DNA from: Clostridium sp. 12(A)
GTDB taxonomy: Bacteria > Bacillota > Clostridia > Lachnospirales > Lachnospiraceae
Direction: 5' to 3'
Assembly: GCA_000526575.1 (NCBI GenBank)
Contig: JAGI01000002.1
Span: forward strand, 1,612,001 to 1,676,000
Length of the DNA: 64,000 nt
Shown here piece by piece: positions 58,839 to 64,000 of this stretch. The stretch's first letter is position 1, and every line of letters begins with the position of its first letter. The notes under the pieces were generated by a model. The model made no database searches, was not told the DNA's origin, and saw only the letters and a program-made list of their open reading frames with translations. The position numbers and the translations under genes were made by a program.

Positions 58839-60007
58839 ATAGATTCTCCTTCCCACTTCTTTAATATCAGAGACGCATTCTGTCCTCCAAAGGCAAAGGT
58901 GTTATTCATTACAACATTTAACTTTGTCTGCAGATTTTCAGATACCAATCGAATGTAATTGTTTTTTATGGGATCTCTTAAATTCACGGTTCCCGGAATC
59001 AAGCTATGTTTCATTGACAGACAGGAAAAAATTGTTTCAATGATTCCGCAAGCGCCCAGTAAATGACCTGTCATTCCTTTGGTTGAGCTTGCATAGACCG
59101 AATGATTGAAAACCAATTCCATTGCATTGTATTCCGATTCATCATTTAACTTCGTTCCGGTCCCATGGCAATTGATATAGTCTACTTCTACGGATTTTAT
59201 ACCTGCATCCTTTAGTGCCTTCTTCATAGACAATGCAGCTCCCTCTCCTTTTATATCAGGAGCAACGATGTGATATGCATCACAACTGGAACCATACCCG
59301 ATAATTTCTGTACAAGTGTTTAAATGCTCTTCTTTCATGTGATCTTCTCGCTGCAATATTAAAGCTCCGGATCCTTCACTTAGGATAAATCCGTTATGAT
59401 GTACATCAAACGGTCTCATTGATTCATCAGTGCTAAGTACCCCTAATGCAGAAAAGCTGGCCAGACCTATATCTGAAAGCACCGCATCAATACCGATGAC
59501 ATAAGCGCAGTCAATCCTATTGTTTTTAATCAGCCGGTATGCTTTCCCTATTGCATTTGAAGCGGAGGAGCAGGCACTGTTTATCACCATTACAATGGAA
59601 TTCACAAAATATTTATCAGCCAATTTATGAGCAAGAACTTCAGGTAATACTTCGTCTAAATTAAGCTTGCCGTACCGATCAGATGTGTTTTGAGATATGT
59701 ATTCGCTGTTTCCTATGCTGCTGCCTATAATCAATGCGCATCTCCCAGGATTTTTCTCCGGGTTGATTCCTGAATCCTTAATTGCCTGAACCAAAGCGTC
59801 TTCCGCCAATTTACTGTATTTTTCCTGTTCGAAACTGCACGAAACCCTTCCGACATAGAATTCTTCCATCTTTTTGCCCTTTCCTTTAAACAGCTGATAG
59901 GGCACAAAGTGGTTTGTTCTTTGTATCAAATTCTTCCAGTTCTCTTCCACATCATCACCAAGGGGTGATATCATACCCATTCCCGTTATAAAGACACGAT
60001 TACTCAT
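58835..60007 (-). CDS. Beta-ketoacyl synthase (KS) of a type II assembly
   Basis: This 390-residue ketosynthase has the full active site: Cys in VINSACSSASNAIG, His in INCHGTGTKLND, Lys in SSTKGMTGH and the C-terminal FAFGGQNASL, where the second His is replaced by Gln (GGQN instead of GGHN). The Gln should be checked, because that His helps decarboxylate the extender. The gene overlaps both the PPTase gene (4 nt) and the KS-like gene (4 nt), so the three are translated together. Confidence 0.9.
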   Translation of the reverse strand: MSNRVFITGMGMISPLGDDVEENWKNLIQRTNHFVPYQLFKGKGKKMEEFYVGRVSCSFEQEKYSKLAEDALVQAIKDSGINPEKNPGRCALIIGSSIGNSEYISQNTSDRYGKLNLDEVLPEVLAHKLADKYFVNSIVMVINSACSSASNAIGKAYRLIKNNRIDCAYVIGIDAVLSDIGLASFSALGVLSTDESMRPFDVHHNGFILSEGSGALILQREDHMKEEHLNTCTEIIGYGSSCDAYHIVAPDIKGEGAALSMKKALKDAGIKSVEVDYINCHGTGTKLNDESEYNAMELVFNHSVYASSTKGMTGHLLGACGIIETIFSCLSMKHSLIPGTVNLRDPIKNNYIRLVSENLQTKLNVVMNNTFAFGGQNASLILKKWEGESI

Positions 60008-60504
60008 TCAAACCTGATCCTTTCTTTCAGAATAGATGATAATTCACTGCATATACAAACAACATAAGATTCAAATATCTCAGAGGTAATAAAATAGGCT
60101 GTCTCTGTTTTGCTGTATACCTTTTGCAAATTAAAGTCTATGTAAATTTCATTGGGCTCTATTCCAATCCAGCCAGTGCCCAGCCATTTAACAAAGCTTT
60201 CCTTAATGGACCATATTTTACTAAACAGCGGCACTGATATGTCCGTTTCACCAGTTACATATTCTATAAAATCACTGCTCTTAGCTTTATAATGCTGGAT
60301 ATCAATTCCAATCTTCTGTGCTCCTACACCGATTACCGCCCATTCGCCGGAATGAGAAATACTAAGAAAAAGATCTGCCTGTTTAATGACAGCCTGTCCT
60401 TTCTTATTATAAATCACAATTCCCCTGGCATCGATAGACTGAACAATACAGAGGACCGTCTGATGGGAATACACATTTTTATGAAGTAGAAATAGTTTTA
60501 TCAT
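60004..60504 (-). CDS. 4'-Phosphopantetheinyl transferase
   Basis: This 166-residue protein is a short Sfp-type PPTase: LFLSISHSGEWAVIGVG, KIGIDIQ (Gln at the third metal-binding position) and FSKIWSIKESFVKWLGTG. The length is below the 220-240 of Sfp, but the core is complete. It would activate carrier proteins of this second locus; none is visible in the window, so its ACP gene probably lies beyond 64000. It overlaps the dikinase gene by 26 nt. Confidence 0.85.
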   Translation of the reverse strand: MIKLFLLHKNVYSHQTVLCIVQSIDARGIVIYNKKGQAVIKQADLFLSISHSGEWAVIGVGAQKIGIDIQHYKAKSSDFIEYVTGETDISVPLFSKIWSIKESFVKWLGTGWIGIEPNEIYIDFNLQKVYSKTETAYFITSEIFESYVVCICSELSSILKERIRFE

Positions 60505-62128
60505 AATGGATTACTCCAGTTTCTCCGTCTAATACGATCTGGTCTCCATTCTTTAGGATTGAAGTAGCATTCTCTACATTAACGATAGTAGGTATATTGT
60601 ATTCTCTTGCTATAATAGCTGCATGTGACAAGATTCCTCCCAGTTCAGTAACCAGGCCTCCTGCAACGGAAAACAAAGGAGTCCAGCTAATATCAAGGGA
60701 TTTTATCACAATAATATCTCCCTTTTTTATATCCCCGGCATAATTATGATTTATTACCTTAACCCTTCCCGTTACCCGTCCATAGCAGGCCGGTATTCCT
60801 CGAAGGACTTTCTTTCCTGGTGTTTTTGTTTCAGGCTCGTCACATTTTACCAGAAACTCAGAGTATATCTTCTTTCTTACGATAACATTTGCCTTTATTT
60901 TCTCAAATTCAGAAATATCCCCAATCAGCCGGCCCAGCTCCTCATATTCCATAAAATAAATGTCGTCCTGCTCCATTTGGGGTATGGTGCTGCATAATTT
61001 TATATTTATGATTCTTATGATTCTTTTAATCTCTGCAATGATAAGATACAAGTAATGTTTATTATTTTCTCTCAGCATGGTAAAGGTTCTGGACTGCTCG
61101 ATTAATTTCCCGAACTTCTTATCCTCTACATTTATTTTTTCCTGTTCTCTTGTCCTGCCTGCTTCTTTATTTTCACATCTTTCAATTATCATATTTAAAA
61201 GCATACGCGGATTTTCAGCCCAGTATGGTTCTTTTATTTCAAGCTCATTCTTTCCCCGGTGACCATAATTGCCGATAAGATTTTCCTCTATAAAAATGCA
61301 GACCTGTGTAAAGCCTGAATCCATCAAGGATTGTTTCCAGTTTTCACCTTTTAGACATTCCAATATCTGCTGCTTTTGTTCCAATGGCTCAATCATATTT
61401 TTTAAAAGCTCCATATGCTGGTTGATCTCTGCCATCTCAATCCCTTCAATATCATTTACCAGCTTTAATAAGCTTGAATCATCATAGCCATTTTTCTTAA
61501 GCTTCCATTGGAGCATTGCCATTTTAGAAAATGCTGCGGTTGTCGCATCCGTATGTAAATGCATGTTTGCTTTTCCATAGACAATTCTTTCATTGAATAA
61601 ATGAAAAAGCTCATCTAAATTCATAGAATTATAATCCAATTCAGCCCATTTCTTATGATAGCGATAAAACTCTCTCCATTTTAGACGGGATTCTGCTTCC
61701 AGTTTCCCGTTGTTTTTTTCCGCTTTTATACTGCCGGGTAAATGAACCATAAACTTAAGCCAATGAATTCGTCTCTTTTGCTTCTTCTCTTTATATGCGG
61801 TTTCTCCACCAACAATCTCATCCATAGAGAAGAGGCCTATTCGTTTCATATAAAGATTGACCAATCCGATATTGTAGTAAAGCTTCCCATTTTTCAGCAT
61901 AATAAAGCATTTTTCTTTCACCTCTGATGAAAACGAATAATACCGAAAAGCATTTCTTAACAATTCATTCATAGTCTCTCCCCACAGCGACCAGCTTAGG
62001 GGTGTCATGATATCGGGAAATGCTTCTGCTACATTTCCCCTTGTCCAGACATCAAATGGAGACTTTTTTCCGGGATAGCTTTTGCCTCCCGTGTATAATT
62101 CATTTTTGTTTTTGCCATTGTATTTCAT
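60479..62128 (-). CDS. PEP-utilising/rifampin-phosphotransferase-like substrate and His domains
   Basis: This 549-residue protein ends in the swivelling phosphohistidine domain: GIPACYGRVTGRVKVI, VTELGGILSHAAIIAREY with the phosphorylated His, and LDGETGVIHYD. The N-terminal 430 residues form a helical domain of the size of the rifampin-binding domain of Rph (about 325-754). The ATP-grasp domain is missing and is encoded separately at 57000-57941. ATG 62128 has AGGAGGAG upstream; ATG 62134 lies too close to it. The substrate may be an intermediate or final product of the locus. Confidence 0.87.
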   Translation of the reverse strand: MKYNGKNKNELYTGGKSYPGKKSPFDVWTRGNVAEAFPDIMTPLSWSLWGETMNELLRNAFRYYSFSSEVKEKCFIMLKNGKLYYNIGLVNLYMKRIGLFSMDEIVGGETAYKEKKQKRRIHWLKFMVHLPGSIKAEKNNGKLEAESRLKWREFYRYHKKWAELDYNSMNLDELFHLFNERIVYGKANMHLHTDATTAAFSKMAMLQWKLKKNGYDDSSLLKLVNDIEGIEMAEINQHMELLKNMIEPLEQKQQILECLKGENWKQSLMDSGFTQVCIFIEENLIGNYGHRGKNELEIKEPYWAENPRMLLNMIIERCENKEAGRTREQEKINVEDKKFGKLIEQSRTFTMLRENNKHYLYLIIAEIKRIIRIINIKLCSTIPQMEQDDIYFMEYEELGRLIGDISEFEKIKANVIVRKKIYSEFLVKCDEPETKTPGKKVLRGIPACYGRVTGRVKVINHNYAGDIKKGDIIVIKSLDISWTPLFSVAGGLVTELGGILSHAAIIAREYNIPTIVNVENATSILKNGDQIVLDGETGVIHYDKTISTS

Positions 62129-62153
62129 ATTCATCTCCTCCTGGGTTTTAGTT

Positions 62154-62903
62154 TCAAACCAAAGATGCCCCTCCGTCTACGATAATCGTCTGCCCTCTTA
62201 TCATCTCAGACTTTGAATCGCATAGAACTAATACCAAATTTGCAATGTCCTCCGGTAATACCATGCGTCCGGCTGGAACTCTCTTTATAAATTCTTCCAT
62301 TACCAGCTTTTTGTCCTGAAAATAATTTAAAGAGTCTGTTTCAACCAAGCCTCCTGAAACCGCATTTACGTTAATTCCATAGCCGGATAATTCACATGCC
62401 AGATACTTCGTAAGATTTTCTATGTAGGCTTTGGTTCCTCCTATAAGAGAATATCCTGGAATAAATCTTTGGCTTCCCGTACTGGTGATATTCACAATTG
62501 CTTTATAACCTTTAGTACCTGCTTTCATCAAAGGAACTGCATATTTACTGCAGAGAAATGTTCCTCTTGCATTTACCTCAAATGTAAAATCCCAATCTCT
62601 CTTTCTGATATCTGTAATGTTCTTATGGACTCCAGTTGCTGCATTGTTTATGAGTACATCTAAATATCCCGATTCTTCCTGAATTGTTTGAAACATCTGT
62701 TTTATTTCTTCTTCATTTGATATATCAGAACAAATCAGCTTTGCTTTCAGATCCCGTTTCAAAAAATCCATATACGTATTCTTTGCTATTTCCTCATTCA
62801 TGCAATAATGAAGATACACCGTGTAGCCTTCTAACAGTAGTTTTTCAGCAATTACTTTCCCGATTCCTCTGGAGCTTCCCGTAACAAGTGCTATTTTTTC
62901 CAT
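62154..62903 (-). CDS. Short-chain dehydrogenase/reductase, FabG-like
   Basis: This 249-residue SDR has the NAD(P) motif TGSSRGIGKVI, NNAATG, the catalytic Ser in NITSTGS, the Tyr-Lys pair as YSLIGGTKAY, and the C-terminal GQTIIVDGGAS. It would reduce 3-ketoacyl-ACP in this locus. ATG 62903 overlaps the end of the KAS III gene by 13 nt; the open frame extends nine codons further upstream. Confidence 0.9.
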   Translation of the reverse strand: MEKIALVTGSSRGIGKVIAEKLLLEGYTVYLHYCMNEEIAKNTYMDFLKRDLKAKLICSDISNEEEIKQMFQTIQEESGYLDVLINNAATGVHKNITDIRKRDWDFTFEVNARGTFLCSKYAVPLMKAGTKGYKAIVNITSTGSQRFIPGYSLIGGTKAYIENLTKYLACELSGYGINVNAVSGGLVETDSLNYFQDKKLVMEEFIKRVPAGRMVLPEDIANLVLVLCDSKSEMIRGQTIIVDGGASLV

Positions 62904-63931
62904 TCGATCAACACGCCCCCATACATCCATTTGGAAGCTTCCCCTCCAATTATGGCTATTTTGTCTCCGTATGCCAGCTCCCCGTTTTGATCGATCTCAT
63001 ATAGAACATGAAACAGTGATGCAGTTGCACTATTTCCTACTTTATTTACGTTATATCTGATTTTTTCTACTGGAAATCCGCTGGATTTCAATGCTTCTAT
63101 ATCATTTAACAGTAAGGAAGGATTCGCCTGAGGAAAAATAATCCACTTTAAATCTTTTATTGCCAGGCCCGTCCCTTCTGCCAGCTCTTCCATTGCACTC
63201 TTTGATAAAGCACTGCCATGTTTTTTAATCAGTTTAGGCCTTTGACTCCATTTATGCCGGTTCTCGGAAAAATCCACTTGGTCTCCTGGATATACTGCTC
63301 CGCCCATATCCAGAAAAATCCCCTTCTCAATTCCACTGCCAACGCTTTCTGAAAAACTATATAAAATTCCTTCTTCTTTGGATTCTTGGATTACAATGGC
63401 GCTGGCACTGTCTGAAAACATCGCCATATTCAGTTGATCTGCCATCCCCTCTATTTCTTTATTTTTCCATTCCCGAAGCCAATAGGTGCTCATTAGATTC
63501 CCTGCTGCAATAACCACTGTTTTGGCTTTCCCGCATTTAATATAACAATTTGCAATATCAATTGCCTGAAGGGCTCCAACACAGCCGCAATGAATCTCCA
63601 GGGCATTACACTTCTTGATTTCTAACAGCTCCTGTACCAGAGTGGCAGTTGTTGGCAGGGTATAATCCGGAACCGTGGATGTGGTAATCAGCAGATCAAT
63701 ATCTTCCTTTTGAATCTGTGAATCAGCAATTGCCTCTTCTACCGCCTTTGCCATCATCTCACTTTGTGTCTCATTTAAAATAAGACTCTCAGGATCAGAG
63801 GCCCAAAACCGGTTCTCCACTCCTAATTCTTTTAAAAGCCAGGGATCTATTTCATACCTTTTGGTCAATAACTCATTTGATATAGCAGTACCTGGAAAAT
63901 AAGAACCTACTCCTGATATTTTTGAATTCAT
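62891..63931 (-). CDS. KAS III-like enzyme with Cys but no PHQAN His
   Basis: This 346-residue protein has the KAS III fold (GVGSYFPGTAISNE, TTSTVPDYTLPTTA) and catalytic Cys in EIHCGCVGAL. The usual PHQAN is FPQAN, so the His is replaced by Pro, while the Asn motif is kept as VGNSATASL. It may transfer acyl groups rather than condense with decarboxylation. It overlaps the SDR gene and the last codon of the upstream ketosynthase-type gene. A full-triad KAS III is encoded at 39484 in the other locus. Confidence 0.87.
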   Translation of the reverse strand: MNSKISGVGSYFPGTAISNELLTKRYEIDPWLLKELGVENRFWASDPESLILNETQSEMMAKAVEEAIADSQIQKEDIDLLITTSTVPDYTLPTTATLVQELLEIKKCNALEIHCGCVGALQAIDIANCYIKCGKAKTVVIAAGNLMSTYWLREWKNKEIEGMADQLNMAMFSDSASAIVIQESKEEGILYSFSESVGSGIEKGIFLDMGGAVYPGDQVDFSENRHKWSQRPKLIKKHGSALSKSAMEELAEGTGLAIKDLKWIIFPQANPSLLLNDIEALKSSGFPVEKIRYNVNKVGNSATASLFHVLYEIDQNGELAYGDKIAIIGGEASKWMYGGVLIEWKK

Positions 63932-64000
63932 AGCCCATTCCTCCTTAACACAATGATTGATACTTCTCCCCCAAAACCAGCAGATAGTTTCATAAATACC
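63928..64000 (-). CDS. C-terminal end of a ketosynthase-like protein (5' part outside window)
   Basis: The last 23 residues before the stop read KLSAGFGGEVSIIVLRRNGL after VFM. The GFGG loop and following strand match the extreme C-terminus of ketosynthases, with Glu-Val in place of His/Gln-Asn. The stop overlaps the KAS III start (ATGA). It is too short to classify further; it may be another ketosynthase or a chain-length-factor-like protein. Confidence 0.65.
   Translation of the reverse strand, partial: VFMKLSAGFGGEVSIIVLRRNGL

Overview
The window looks like the chromosome of a low-GC anaerobic Firmicute of the Clostridia, most like a Lachnospiraceae relative (Lacrimispora/Clostridium type). 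The grounds are AT-rich genes with AAGGAGG-type ribosome sites, a tungsten aldehyde:ferredoxin oxidoreductase, an indolepyruvate:ferredoxin oxidoreductase, two agr quorum-sensing systems and an SPASM peptide maturase of clostridial type. I cannot name the species. No tRNA, rRNA or CRISPR array was seen.

Layout. (1) 1-3727, plus strand: the tail of a sensor kinase and a MacB/FtsX-type ABC pair. (2) 3867-12289, minus strand: a RiPP locus run by quorum sensing: agrA/agrC with a small leading ORF, agrB/agrD, an ABC exporter, a 45-residue Cys-rich precursor, a radical SAM/SPASM maturase and a subtilisin-like fusion protein. A 31-bp stem, formed only in the sense RNA, encloses the precursor cistron. 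(3) 12520-14126: ywbE, a phosphoesterase and a DUF1963 gene. (4) 14366-45008, minus strand: about 35 genes with no gap above 55 nt, followed by a terminator and preceded at 114 nt by agrB/agrD of a second agr system. The run holds a fatty-acid/polyketide-like assembly set (ketosynthase, two KAS III, acyltransferase, two ACPs, three crotonases, hydroxyacyl-CoA dehydrogenase, thioesterase, PPTase), supply genes (iorAB, AOR), tailoring genes (B12 radical SAM, two SRPBCC proteins, GNAT), sugar genes (rmlA, rmlB, epimerase, PIG-L deacetylase, glycosyltransferase) and a tungsten/molybdenum cofactor block (tupABC, moaA, moaC, two moeA, MOSC-Mog). (5) 46075-48977, plus strand: agrA, agrC and fdhD, divergent from agrD. 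(6) 49035-56165: housekeeping and accessory genes, an IS200-type element and a TetR regulator. (7) 56192-64000, minus strand: a second polyketide-type locus, cut by the window edge, with a ketosynthase plus a KS-like partner, a KAS III, an SDR, a PPTase, a LytTR regulator and a rifampin-phosphotransferase-like dikinase split into two genes.

How the parts may work together (inference). The second agr system probably switches on the 31-kb run. IorAB and AOR would supply or interconvert an aryl-acyl starter from aromatic amino-acid catabolism, and the co-encoded Tup/Moa/Moe/FdhD proteins would feed AOR its tungstopterin. The KS/KAS III/ECH/HAD/ACP set would build and reduce an acyl chain. The sugar genes and the MGT-type glycosyltransferase would glycosylate it. 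I know of no described product that matches this gene set, and it is the strongest candidate here for an undescribed system.
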